Below are positions 20,492-28,131 of a stretch of 64,000 nucleotides of DNA, one piece after another. The notes under the pieces were generated by a model, which was not told where the DNA came from, ran no database searches, and saw only the letters and a program-made list of their open reading frames with translations. A program made the position numbers and the translations under genes. Source of the stretch: an uncultured Faecalibacterium sp. (GTDB lineage Bacteria; Bacillota; Clostridia; Oscillospirales; Ruminococcaceae); contig CAKSZS010000001.1 of assembly GCA_934525845.1 (NCBI GenBank), positions 62,001-126,000 of the forward strand, given 5' to 3'. The first letter of the stretch is position 1; the number at the start of each line of letters is the position of its first letter.

Positions 20492-20797
20492 ATGGCAAGG
20501 CAGAGCCGCAGAAAGGGCAGGAAGCGCACAGCATTTACCGTGCTGGGCTGGTTCATTTTCGGCGTATTTATGGTCAGTATGCTGGCTGCATACATTGCCA
20601 ATCAGGTCACCATCAGTTCCAAACGTGCCGAGCTGGAAACGCTGAAGGAGCAGATCGCACAGCAGCAGACGGAGAACGAGGAAATGGAACGGATCCTCAG
20701 CGGGGATCCCGATCAGGTCACCGAGTGGGTCGCCCGCGGCTCTTACGATTTTGTTGCGCCCAATGAGCGCGTCTTTGTGGATGTGACCGGCAAGTGA
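20492..20797 (+). CDS. divIC: DivIC/FtsB-type septum formation protein
   Basis: 101 residues. A basic N-terminus (MARQSRRKGRKRTAF) leads into one membrane helix (about 15-38) and a leucine-zipper-like coiled coil, LETLKEQIAQQQTENEEMERIL. The short C-terminal domain includes DPDQVTEWVARGSYDFVAPNERVF, typical of DivIC/FtsB. It bridges FtsL and DivIB/FtsQ in the divisome. The position before the S1-domain gene matches Bacillus divIC-yabR. Confidence 0.9.
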   Translation: MARQSRRKGRKRTAFTVLGWFIFGVFMVSMLAAYIANQVTISSKRAELETLKEQIAQQQTENEEMERILSGDPDQVTEWVARGSYDFVAPNERVFVDVTGK

Positions 20798-20845
20798 TCC
20801 GGTGCGGCATCCGAAAAATCACCGAGGAACAAGGAGTATTGAGTT

Positions 20846-21391
20846 TTGGCAATTGAGGTTGGAAACGTATTTGAAGGCCGTGTCACCGGCGTGAAGCCCT
20901 TTGGTGCATTTGTTGCGCTGCCGGAGGGCCGTGTGGGCATGGTCCACATTTCCGAAGTGTCGAATGAGTTCGTGCAGGACATTGCAGCAGTTCTGCACGA
21001 TGGAGATACCGTCAAGGTGCAGGTCATCAGCATTGCGCCGGACGGCAAGATCGCACTGTCCATGAAGCGGCTACTGCCGCGCCCCGCACACGAAAACCGG
21101 GGTCCCCGCGCAGGCGGCCCGCGTCCGGGCGGTCCCCGTGAGGGCGGTCATTTCGGCGGTGCCCGGGGCGGCGGACGTCCCCCGCGGGAGGGCGGCCGTG
21201 GGCCGGCGCGGGATGCCGCACCCCGCGTCTGGCAGCCCAAGGCACCGGTGCGCTCCGACAACATGAGCTTTGAGGACATGATGAGCCGCTTCAAGAGCCA
21301 GAGCGAGGAAAAAATGGCGGATCTCGACCACGAGACCAACAACCGCCGGGGCGGCGGATATGCCCCGCGGGGCCGCCGCGGCAGCCGCTGA
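20846..21391 (+). CDS. S1-domain RNA-binding protein (YabR-like) with RGG-rich tail
   Basis: 181 residues, starting with TTG at 20846 nine bases after AAGGAG (20831-20836). Residues 1-72 are one S1 domain (GNVFEGRVTGVKPFGAFVAL, then VHISEVSNEFV). The next 55 residues are a low-complexity Gly/Arg/Pro tail with repeated GGP and GGR units. The end is a short helix (SFEDMMSRFKSQSEEKM) and another Gly/Arg patch. S1 proteins of this size bind RNA non-specifically; B. subtilis YabR has no firm role. The RGG-type tail probably adds RNA binding. Confidence 0.85.
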   Translation: MAIEVGNVFEGRVTGVKPFGAFVALPEGRVGMVHISEVSNEFVQDIAAVLHDGDTVKVQVISIAPDGKIALSMKRLLPRPAHENRGPRAGGPRPGGPREGGHFGGARGGGRPPREGGRGPARDAAPRVWQPKAPVRSDNMSFEDMMSRFKSQSEEKMADLDHETNNRRGGGYAPRGRRGSR

Positions 21392-21423
21392 GCACTGCGC
21401 TGCACGATCAGAATGAACAGAAC

Positions 21424-21458
21424 AGACCTGTCCCCCTGGTCGGACAGGTCTTGTTTTT
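21424..21458 (+). terminator. Intrinsic terminator after the yab cluster
   Basis: AGACCTGTCC (21424-21433) pairs with GGACAGGTCT (21442-21451), followed by TGTTTTTTG. Confidence 0.88.
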
Positions 21459-21483
21459 TGGGAGTCAACAGAAAGGAACGACA

Positions 21484-22683
21484 ATGCCTGCAAAATTTGA
21501 ACTGATCGCCCCCTGCTTTTTCGGGTGCGAATCCACTGCGAAATTTGAGCTGAACCGCATCGGCGCAGAGAACATCCGGGTAGAGGATGGCCGCCTGACC
21601 TTCTCCGGCGGCGCGGAAATGATCGCTGCCGCCAACCTGAATCTGCGCACGGTGGAGCGCGTCATGCTCCTGCTGGCGCACTATAAGGCAGTGACCTTCG
21701 ACGATCTCTTCGATGGCGTGTATGCCATCCCCTGGGAGGAACTGCTGCCGGCTGATGCGGCGTTCCCGGTCACCGGCTCGTCTTTGGACAGCCAGCTGTC
21801 CAGCGTGCCGGCCTGCCAGAGCATCATCAAAAAGGCCATCGTCAAGCGCCTGATGGCCAAGCATCATACCTCTGTACTGCCCGAGACCGGTGCGGAGTAC
21901 AAGGTGCGCTTCATGCTGCGCAAGAACGTCTGCGAGATCATGCTGGACACCACCGGCGAGGGACTGCACAAGCGCGGTTACCGCCGCAACGCCATGGAAG
22001 CGCCCATCCGCGAGACGCTGGCCGCTACCATTGCGGATCTGGGCCGTGTGCGCCGGGACAGCCTGGTGGAGGACCCCTTCTGCGGCAGCGGCACTCTGCT
22101 GATCGAAGCTGCACAGAAGGCGATGAACATCGCCCCGGGTCTGAAGCGCCGGTTCGCCGCTGAGCGGTATGGCTTTGTGCCCGCTGCCGTCTGGGCAGAG
22201 CAGCGCCAGAAAGCACTGGCGGAGTCCAAACTGGATGTGGGCTTTGAAGCATTCGGCTATGACATCGATCCGGCAGCGGTGGCTCTGGCCAACGCCAATG
22301 CAAAGCTGGCCGGTGTGGAAAAGCGCTGCCACTTTGAGGTGGCCGATGTGGCGGATTTCGCCGCGAAAGCGGAAGCCATCGTGCTGACCAACCCGCCGTA
22401 TGGCGAGCGCATGAGCACCATTGAGGGGGCTGCCAGACTGGCACGCACCCTTGGCAGGCAGATGGAAGCGCATCCTTGCGCCGGTGTATATGCCATCACC
22501 GCCGATATGGACTTTGAAGCGCACTACGGCAAGCGCGCCAACAGGCGCCGCAAGATGTACAACGGCATGATCCCCTGCCAGCTGTATATGTATTACAATG
22601 CTCCCAAGTTTGAGCATACGGCCAAGCCCATGCCCAAGACGGGCTTCGACGGCAAACGTGCAAGCCGCCCGGAAAAGAAATAA
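21484..22683 (+). CDS. THUMP-domain 23S rRNA guanine-N2 methyltransferase (RlmL/YpsC-type)
   Basis: 399 residues. ATG 21484 follows AGAAAGGAA. An N-terminal ferredoxin-like/THUMP region (1-165) precedes a Rossmann methyltransferase domain. SAM-binding DPFCGSGTLLIEAA and the catalytic N-methyltransferase motif LTNPPYGERM are both present. Family members (E. coli RlmL N-terminal half, B. subtilis YpsC) make m2G in 23S rRNA; the exact position modified here is inferred. It stands between two terminators; no clear promoter was found, so it may be expressed by read-through. Confidence 0.88.
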   Translation: MPAKFELIAPCFFGCESTAKFELNRIGAENIRVEDGRLTFSGGAEMIAAANLNLRTVERVMLLLAHYKAVTFDDLFDGVYAIPWEELLPADAAFPVTGSSLDSQLSSVPACQSIIKKAIVKRLMAKHHTSVLPETGAEYKVRFMLRKNVCEIMLDTTGEGLHKRGYRRNAMEAPIRETLAATIADLGRVRRDSLVEDPFCGSGTLLIEAAQKAMNIAPGLKRRFAAERYGFVPAAVWAEQRQKALAESKLDVGFEAFGYDIDPAAVALANANAKLAGVEKRCHFEVADVADFAAKAEAIVLTNPPYGERMSTIEGAARLARTLGRQMEAHPCAGVYAITADMDFEAHYGKRANRRRKMYNGMIPCQLYMYYNAPKFEHTAKPMPKTGFDGKRASRPEKK

Positions 22684-22747
22684 TTTCCGGACGGACGGCG
22701 GTCGGAATCAACGGGATCCAATGATTTGCCGGAGAAAAAACAAAACA

Positions 22748-22798
22748 AACGCTTTCGGAACAGATCCGCAGAAAGGAAACGTTCCGAGGGCGTTTTTT
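22748..22798 (+). terminator. Intrinsic terminator after the rRNA methyltransferase gene
   Basis: AACGCTTTCGGAAC (22748-22761) pairs with GTTCCGAGGGCGTT (22781-22794), including two G-U pairs, followed by TTTT. Confidence 0.78.
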
Positions 22799-22864
22799 GA
22801 CATTTCGGGCAAAAAATGCCCTTGGGAAACCGCACAAATCCGGCAGCTTTTTCCGTTCCCCCTG

Positions 22865-22893
22865 TTGCGTCAGGCGAAAAAATAGATTATACT
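22865..22893 (+). promoter_or_regulatory. Promoter for the DUF5685-like gene
   Basis: TTGCGT at 22865-22870, 17-bp spacer, TATACT at 22888-22893. Confidence 0.75.
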
Positions 22894-22947
22894 AGCTTTA
22901 TTATCGGGGTAGAGCGGCGCTGCAGCCGCAGAAAGGAGGGTGTTTTT

Positions 22948-23817
22948 ATGAAGGGCAGGCTTCGTCCTTATCTGCCGGAACTGACGATCCGGGATTACAA
23001 CACCTATCTGCGCTACCTGCGGGGCGTCCGCTGGCAGCTGTACAAGAGTTATGGGTTTTATACCTGTCATCTTCTGCGGTACAACGGCGTGCTGTTTGCC
23101 ATCCTGTCCGACAGCCTGGCGGGGCGCACGGCGACCTGTCAGCAGCGGCGCATTCCCGGAACGCTCTGCTGGCGCTCTCTGATGTGTCAGACCCAGGGGA
23201 TCCGGCTGGCAGCACAGGTAGAGGTGCTGCTGGGCTGGCACAATCTGCAGGACCGCCAGTATAAAGAACTGCGTCCCCTCAAACGATTCCGCCGTGCACT
23301 GGAGCGGCTGCTTCTGCGGAAAGCATATGAGCAGGCCGTGCGGGAAAATCCGGGGCTGGAACGGCTGTTCCAGCAGGAGCGGGAACAGGCGGTCGTGCAG
23401 ATGAACCTCAGCGCCAAAAATTATACGCTGGCGGCTGAACCTATGAGTAATATTTACGGAGCATTATACTCAACGTTGGCTACGGATGACCCCAACCAAC
23501 GCAAAAGTATGCGCTACATCGGCAGCAGCATTGGCCGCATCTTCTATCTGATGGACAAAGCGGAACGCTTTGAGGCGGACAAGCGCAGTGGCCGGTACAA
23601 TGTATTTGTGGTCAACGACCTGACCGGACAGGCTGCTGCCGTGGAAAATGCGCGACGGCAGGCGCTGGCAGCGGCCAACGATCTGATGCGGGTGTACAGT
23701 ATGCTGGACATCAAGCTCAACCGCAGCCTGCTGGACAATATCATGCTGCTGGGGATGCACCATGCGGTGGATCCGCTGGAAGCCGGCACCGAGCAGGACA
23801 ACTGGGAGATTCCATGA
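22948..23817 (+). CDS. DUF5685-like protein lacking the family's N-terminal cysteines
   Basis: 289 residues. ATG 22948 (MKGRLRPYLPELTIRDYNTYL) follows GAAAGGAGGG. The opening RPYLPELTIRDYNTY matches the DUF5685 start (typically RPxKPELxVxExExY), and the downstream helical part resembles that family (LPLxxRxLRKAY-type helices, then SMRYIGSSIGRIFYLMDKAE). Members usually follow the opening with a CGLC motif; here the corresponding residues are YLRGVRW. The C-terminal half is all-helical. Function unknown. It overlaps the next gene by 4 bp (ATGA), so the two are probably a functional pair. Confidence 0.65.
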   Translation: MKGRLRPYLPELTIRDYNTYLRYLRGVRWQLYKSYGFYTCHLLRYNGVLFAILSDSLAGRTATCQQRRIPGTLCWRSLMCQTQGIRLAAQVEVLLGWHNLQDRQYKELRPLKRFRRALERLLLRKAYEQAVRENPGLERLFQQEREQAVVQMNLSAKNYTLAAEPMSNIYGALYSTLATDDPNQRKSMRYIGSSIGRIFYLMDKAERFEADKRSGRYNVFVVNDLTGQAAAVENARRQALAAANDLMRVYSMLDIKLNRSLLDNIMLLGMHHAVDPLEAGTEQDNWEIP

Positions 23818-24368
23818 AACAACATCGTAAAAGCTGGACGATGGCCTATTGCGGTATGGCGGCGGCGCTGTGCGTTGCGCTCATGCTGCTGGGGGCGGTG
23901 ATCCCCATTGCCATGTTCATTGCCCCGGCCGTGGCGGGTTTCCTCATTGCAACGGTCTGCGTGGAGTGCGGCCGTACAATGGCCCTTACAGCCTACGCGG
24001 CGGTCAGCCTACTGGCGCTTTTGTTCGTGCCAGACAAGGAAGTGGCGCTGATCTTTGCATTTTTGCTGGGGTATTACCCGCTGGCAAAGCCAAAATTTGA
24101 CCGCATCCGCCCGGCGCTTCTGCGGGTCCTGTGCAAGCTGCTGCTGTGCAACGGTGCAGTACTGGCCATGTACGGGCTGCTGTTTCTGCTGGTACCGGCG
24201 GGCAGTGTGGCCCAGGAACTGCGCACCACCGCGCTGGCAGGGGCAGCCTTGACGCTGGCCATGGGCAACGTGGCTTTTTTGCTGTATGACCGTGCCCTGC
24301 ACAATATGCTGCTGCTGTACCGGCTGGTCTGGCAGCCCAAGCTGCACAAAATGCTGGGCATGAAATGA
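23814..24368 (+). CDS. Multi-pass membrane protein, function unknown
   Basis: 184 residues with about five membrane helices (near 15-37, 40-60, 63-85, 100-122 and 128-150). A basic N-terminus and C-terminus suggest both ends are cytoplasmic-side. The overall pattern resembles small integral proteins such as ECF-transporter S components, but I see no diagnostic substrate motif, so that is only a possibility. The ATGA overlap with the DUF5685-like gene points to co-translation. The glmS ribozyme begins about 45 bp downstream. Confidence 0.6.
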   Translation: MKQHRKSWTMAYCGMAAALCVALMLLGAVIPIAMFIAPAVAGFLIATVCVECGRTMALTAYAAVSLLALLFVPDKEVALIFAFLLGYYPLAKPKFDRIRPALLRVLCKLLLCNGAVLAMYGLLFLLVPAGSVAQELRTTALAGAALTLAMGNVAFLLYDRALHNMLLLYRLVWQPKLHKMLGMK

Positions 24369-24410
24369 TAACAAACTGCATTGAAAGAAGGAATGTGTAC
24401 AAATCGTTGA

Positions 24411-24560
24411 CAGAAAGCGCCGGGCCACGCGGGTGACAGCCGTGAGGGTGACGAGGAGAGGAATCATCGAAGATTTCGGCGGATGTTTCTCCGGCTGAAG
24501 GCTAGACCAGCCGCAGAGAAGGGCAAAAACCGGCAGCAATACCGGAACAGATCCCTTCAA
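24411..24560 (+). promoter_or_regulatory. glmS ribozyme (glucosamine-6-phosphate-activated self-cleaving riboswitch)
   Basis: The conserved glmS ribozyme elements occur in order upstream of glmS: AAGCGCC at 24415-24421, GGTGACGAGG near 24455, ATCGAAGATTTCGGCGGATG around 24470-24485, CTCCGGCTG, CAGCCGCAG, and a P3/P4 region ending CCGGAACAGATCCCTTC. By homology the RNA is cut between A24416 and G24417, leaving only a few nucleotides upstream of the fold. Binding of GlcN6P, the product of GlmS, triggers cleavage and mRNA decay, closing a feedback loop. The catalytic core is complete; lengths of peripheral stems are estimated by eye. Confidence 0.93.
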
Positions 24561-24650
24561 AGAAAGCCATACAAGAACATAAACTGAACAAGAGGCTGAC
24601 TGTTGAGACCGCGTTTTCTGCGCGGCGCAGTCGGCACGGAGGTGTTTTGT

Positions 24651-26471
24651 ATGTGTGGCATTGTTGGTTATGTCGGTGCGCGCAACGCGCAGGAAGTGCT
24701 GCTGGATGGGCTGGAAAAGCTGGAATACCGCGGATACGACTCCGCTGGTGTGGCACTGGCGATGAAGGACGGCATCCGTGTGGTGAAAAGCAAAGGGCGG
24801 CTGACCGCTCTGCGGGAAAAGCTGGCGGCACAGAAGCTGGCCGACAGCTTCTGCGGCATCGGACACACCCGCTGGGCGACCCATGGCGAACCCAGCGACG
24901 TGAACAGCCACCCGCATTCGACCCCGCGGGTGAGCATCGTCCATAATGGCATCATTGAAAATTACGGCGTGTTGAAAGAACGGCTGATCGCGCAGGGCTA
25001 TACCTTTGAAAGCGAGACGGATACCGAGGTGCTGGTCAAGCTGATCGACAGCTGCTACCAGGGCGAGCCGCTGAAGGCGCTGCAGCAGGCGCTGGCCAAG
25101 GTGCGCGGCAGCTATGCGCTGGGCGTGCTGTTCCGGGATTTTCCGGATACCATCTTTGCGGTCAAGCGGGAAAGCCCGTTGATCGTCGGCCTGGGCGAGG
25201 GCGAAAACTTTGTGGCATCGGACATTCCGGCCCTGCTCAAGTATACCCGCCGCTACAGCGTGCTGGAAGAAGGCGACATGGCCGTCTGCACCGCCCAGGG
25301 CATCCGCATCTACAACGAGTTCGGAGAGCAGGTGGAGCGCGCTGCCCTGACGGCGGACTGGGACATGGAAGCAGCCGAAAAGGGCGGCTATCCGCACTTC
25401 ATGCTCAAGGAGATCAACGAGCAGCCTGCAGCCATCACGGCGACCGTCAGCCCCCGTGTGGAGGATGGGATGCCGGTCCTGCGCATCCCGGAGCTGACCG
25501 ATGCGGTCCTGCGGGACATTGGCACGGTGCATCTGGTGGGCTGCGGTACGGCCATGCACGCCGGTATGGTGGGCAAAGCCGCCATTGAGACGCTGGCCCG
25601 GGTGCCCGCTGAGGTGGACATTGCCAGCGAGTTCCGTTATCGGAACCCGATCCTGAACAAAAACGATCTGGTCATCATCATCAGCCAGTCCGGTGAGACC
25701 AGCGACACACTGGCCGCGCTCAAATTGGCCAAGAGCCGGGGCGTGCCGGTGCTGGCCATCGTCAATGTGGTGGGCAGCTCCATCGCCCGTGCGGCGGATT
25801 ACGTGATGTACACCTATGCCGGGCCGGAGATCGCTGTGGCCTCCACCAAGGCATATACCGTCCAGATGTGCGTGCTGTACCTGTTTGCCCTGCGTCTGGC
25901 CTATGCCCGGGGTCAGCTGGACGAAGCAGCGACCCGCCATTATACGGCAGAGCTTCTGCGCGCGGCGGAGATCATCAAGCCCCGTCTGGCGGACTGTGAG
26001 CAGATCAAGTACCTTGCCAGCCGCTATGTGAACACTCAGAGCTGCTTTTTCATCGGGCGCGGGTTCGACTATGCCCTGTCGCTGGAAGGCAGCCTGAAGC
26101 TCAAGGAGATCAGCTATGTGCACTCGGATGCCTACGCCGCCGGAGAACTGAAGCACGGTACCATCAGCCTGATCACGGACGGCGTGCCGGTGATCGCCCT
26201 GGCGACCCAGAAACAGGTCTACGAAAAGACCATCTCCAATGCCAAGGAGACCCGGAGCCGCGGGGCCAGGGTGCTGCTGTTCACCACGAAGGATGCGGTG
26301 GTGCCGGACGGCGTGGCAGATGCGGTCGTTCGCCTGGATGAGTACGAGGATATCCTGATGCCGCTGCAGCTCATCGTGCCCCTGCAGCTGTTCGCCTATT
26401 ATATGGCGGTTCTGCGCGGCTGTGACGTCGACAAGCCCCGCAATCTGGCCAAGAGCGTGACCGTGGAATAA
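24651..26471 (+). CDS. glmS: Glutamine-fructose-6-phosphate aminotransferase (isomerizing)
   Basis: 606 residues. ATG 24651 (MCGIVGYVGARNAQ) follows CGGAGGTG and places the catalytic Cys at position 2 after Met removal; in-frame codons further upstream lie in the leader. The N-terminal Ntn glutaminase domain (1-240) has THTRWATHG-like residues (GHTRWATHGEPSDVNSHPH) and HNGIIENY. Two SIS sugar-isomerase domains follow (VGCGTAMHAG, ISQSGETSDTLAAL, and LKEISYVHSDAYAAGELKHG), and the protein ends in KSVTVE. It makes glucosamine-6-phosphate for peptidoglycan and is controlled by the upstream ribozyme. Monocistronic. Confidence 0.97.
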   Translation: MCGIVGYVGARNAQEVLLDGLEKLEYRGYDSAGVALAMKDGIRVVKSKGRLTALREKLAAQKLADSFCGIGHTRWATHGEPSDVNSHPHSTPRVSIVHNGIIENYGVLKERLIAQGYTFESETDTEVLVKLIDSCYQGEPLKALQQALAKVRGSYALGVLFRDFPDTIFAVKRESPLIVGLGEGENFVASDIPALLKYTRRYSVLEEGDMAVCTAQGIRIYNEFGEQVERAALTADWDMEAAEKGGYPHFMLKEINEQPAAITATVSPRVEDGMPVLRIPELTDAVLRDIGTVHLVGCGTAMHAGMVGKAAIETLARVPAEVDIASEFRYRNPILNKNDLVIIISQSGETSDTLAALKLAKSRGVPVLAIVNVVGSSIARAADYVMYTYAGPEIAVASTKAYTVQMCVLYLFALRLAYARGQLDEAATRHYTAELLRAAEIIKPRLADCEQIKYLASRYVNTQSCFFIGRGFDYALSLEGSLKLKEISYVHSDAYAAGELKHGTISLITDGVPVIALATQKQVYEKTISNAKETRSRGARVLLFTTKDAVVPDGVADAVVRLDEYEDILMPLQLIVPLQLFAYYMAVLRGCDVDKPRNLAKSVTVE

Positions 26472-26496
26472 AACAAAACAACCGTAAAAAGCAGGC

Positions 26497-26540
26497 AAGC
26501 CCTCCCGGAAGTAAACCCGGGAGGGCTTGTTGTTGTTTTT
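26497..26540 (+). terminator. Intrinsic terminator after glmS
   Basis: AAGCCCTCCCGG (26497-26508) pairs with CCGGGAGGGCTT (26517-26528), followed by a T-rich tract. It separates glmS from the convergent MAM locus. Confidence 0.88.
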
Positions 26541-26564
26541 TGTGGGGAAGGGGAGAAGTGCAGC

Positions 26565-28085
26565 TTACCAGAACCAGTAGCGCTTCTTGAACGCGATGTA
26601 GGCAGCGGCGATCAATGCGATGACCACACCGCCGGCGATGAAGAAGGTCCAGTTGATGTTGCCGAACTGCAGGTTTTCGTTGGTCAGCAGATACTGGCCG
26701 GCGGTGTCAGCAGTAATGGAACCATCTTTGTAGCTGTTCAGGTACTGCCACTTGCCGGAGATCTCATTGTAGAGGTACAGGCGGGAATAGCTGCTCTTGT
26801 CCAGATCGATCTGCACCGCACAGGGCAGCGTTTCGCCTTCGTTCAGTTCAAAGGACAGCCCCTTGTCGGTGGCGTCCAGTGTCAGAGCGGTGTTCAGCTG
26901 GCCGGTGGTGTTCTTGATGGCCGCGCCCTTGATCTGGAGCGTATAGCCGTCACCCACCACGCACAGCGTCTTCTGGGTGGTGCGCAGAGCGTTCAGGATA
27001 TCGCCAGTGACCACGGGAACTTCCGACTGTGCAAAGACGATCTCGTCTTCGCTGCTGTCCTGAATGGCCTTGACCACAGGATCCAGCGTCACATTGCTGT
27101 TGTCATCCTTTCCGCTGTTGCTGTCGTCGCCGTTCTCCGAAGAAGCAGAGGAGGCCGAGCGGTTGACGATGACTGTGACCATGGCGTTGGCTTTGCCGTT
27201 GGAGACGGTGATGGAGGTGGAGCCGGTGCCCACAGCCGTGATGACGCCGGACGGGCTGACCGTTGCCACGCTGCTGTTGCCGGATTTGAAGGTGAACTTC
27301 TGGGAAGCAGAAGCGGGGGTCGCCTTCGCCGTCAGGGTGCAGGTGGAACCGGGCTTCAGCACCACATAGGAAGTGTTGGTCGTGATGATCTGACCGCTGT
27401 TGTTGGAAACCGTGGTGGTGCCTGTGCTGGTGGAAGTGTCTGTAGGAAGTGCCAGGACGGTCACCTTGGTGGTGGCCGTGACCGAACCGCAGGTCGCCGT
27501 AATAGTGGCCGTGCCCGGTGCAATGCCGGTCACGCGGCCAAAGTTGTTGACCGTGGCGATCTTCTCATTGGAGGAGGTCAGGGTAACGGTGGCGTAGTTG
27601 GAGGCAGAGCTGGGGCGCACCTGCAGCGAGGCCGACACGGAGTTGCCCACATAAATCGTGTTGGAAGAGAGGGAAAGGTCCATCTCGGTCACGATCATGG
27701 AGGAGTCCATGGAGACGACGATGGTATAAGCGCAGATCTGGTTGCCGGCAGCAGCCGTGACGGTCGCGGTACCGACGCCCACCGCCTGTACCAGACCGGA
27801 ATTGCTCACGGTCACCACGCTGGTATCATCCGACAGGTAGATCACCGAGTCGGTGGTGTTGCGGGGCTTGACCGTAGGGGACAGCTGCTGTGTAGCGCCC
27901 AGCAGCATATTGGAGGAGTAGCTGCCGGCCTCAATGCTTTCGGCGGGCACATCCTGATCGTCCCAGGGCAGGGAAATGGCGGCGCCGGTCAGCGGAACGG
28001 CTGCAAATGCAGGCAGCGCGGTGCCGCAGGCCAGCAGGCTGAGCAAAGCGGCACACACAGCCAATTTCTTTGCGGTTGATTTCAT
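26565..28085 (-). CDS. Membrane-anchored Big_2 (Ig-like) surface protein of the MAM locus
   Basis: 506 residues, last gene of the MAM locus. A signal peptide is clear (MKSTAKKLAVCAALLSLLA, probable cut after ALPAFA). Three Big_2-type Ig repeats follow (about 45-120, 130-210 and 240-310), each ending in the characteristic GVGTATVTA, GIAPGTATITAT or AVGTGSTSITVS pattern. A Ser/Asp/Asn-rich linker (about 312-332) leads to a further beta-rich domain. The C-terminus has one membrane helix and a short basic tail (WTFFIAGGVVIALIAAAYIA, then FKKRYWFW), giving membrane rather than sortase anchoring. It starts 46 bp after the HlyD-like gene. Its part in export is inferred from position; it may hold the exporter or the secreted protein at the surface. 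Confidence 0.85.
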   Translation of the reverse strand: MKSTAKKLAVCAALLSLLACGTALPAFAAVPLTGAAISLPWDDQDVPAESIEAGSYSSNMLLGATQQLSPTVKPRNTTDSVIYLSDDTSVVTVSNSGLVQAVGVGTATVTAAAGNQICAYTIVVSMDSSMIVTEMDLSLSSNTIYVGNSVSASLQVRPSSASNYATVTLTSSNEKIATVNNFGRVTGIAPGTATITATCGSVTATTKVTVLALPTDTSTSTGTTTVSNNSGQIITTNTSYVVLKPGSTCTLTAKATPASASQKFTFKSGNSSVATVSPSGVITAVGTGSTSITVSNGKANAMVTVIVNRSASSASSENGDDSNSGKDDNSNVTLDPVVKAIQDSSEDEIVFAQSEVPVVTGDILNALRTTQKTLCVVGDGYTLQIKGAAIKNTTGQLNTALTLDATDKGLSFELNEGETLPCAVQIDLDKSSYSRLYLYNEISGKWQYLNSYKDGSITADTAGQYLLTNENLQFGNINWTFFIAGGVVIALIAAAYIAFKKRYWFW

Positions 28086-28131
28086 GTTTGTTGTACCTCT
28101 TTGGGTGTGTTGAGTAGCGGACGCGCAGCGT

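Noticed and set aside
24381..24404. TTGAAA and TACAAA as a promoter for glmS
   Set aside because: The hexamers are only 11 bp apart, far too close for a sigma-A promoter.
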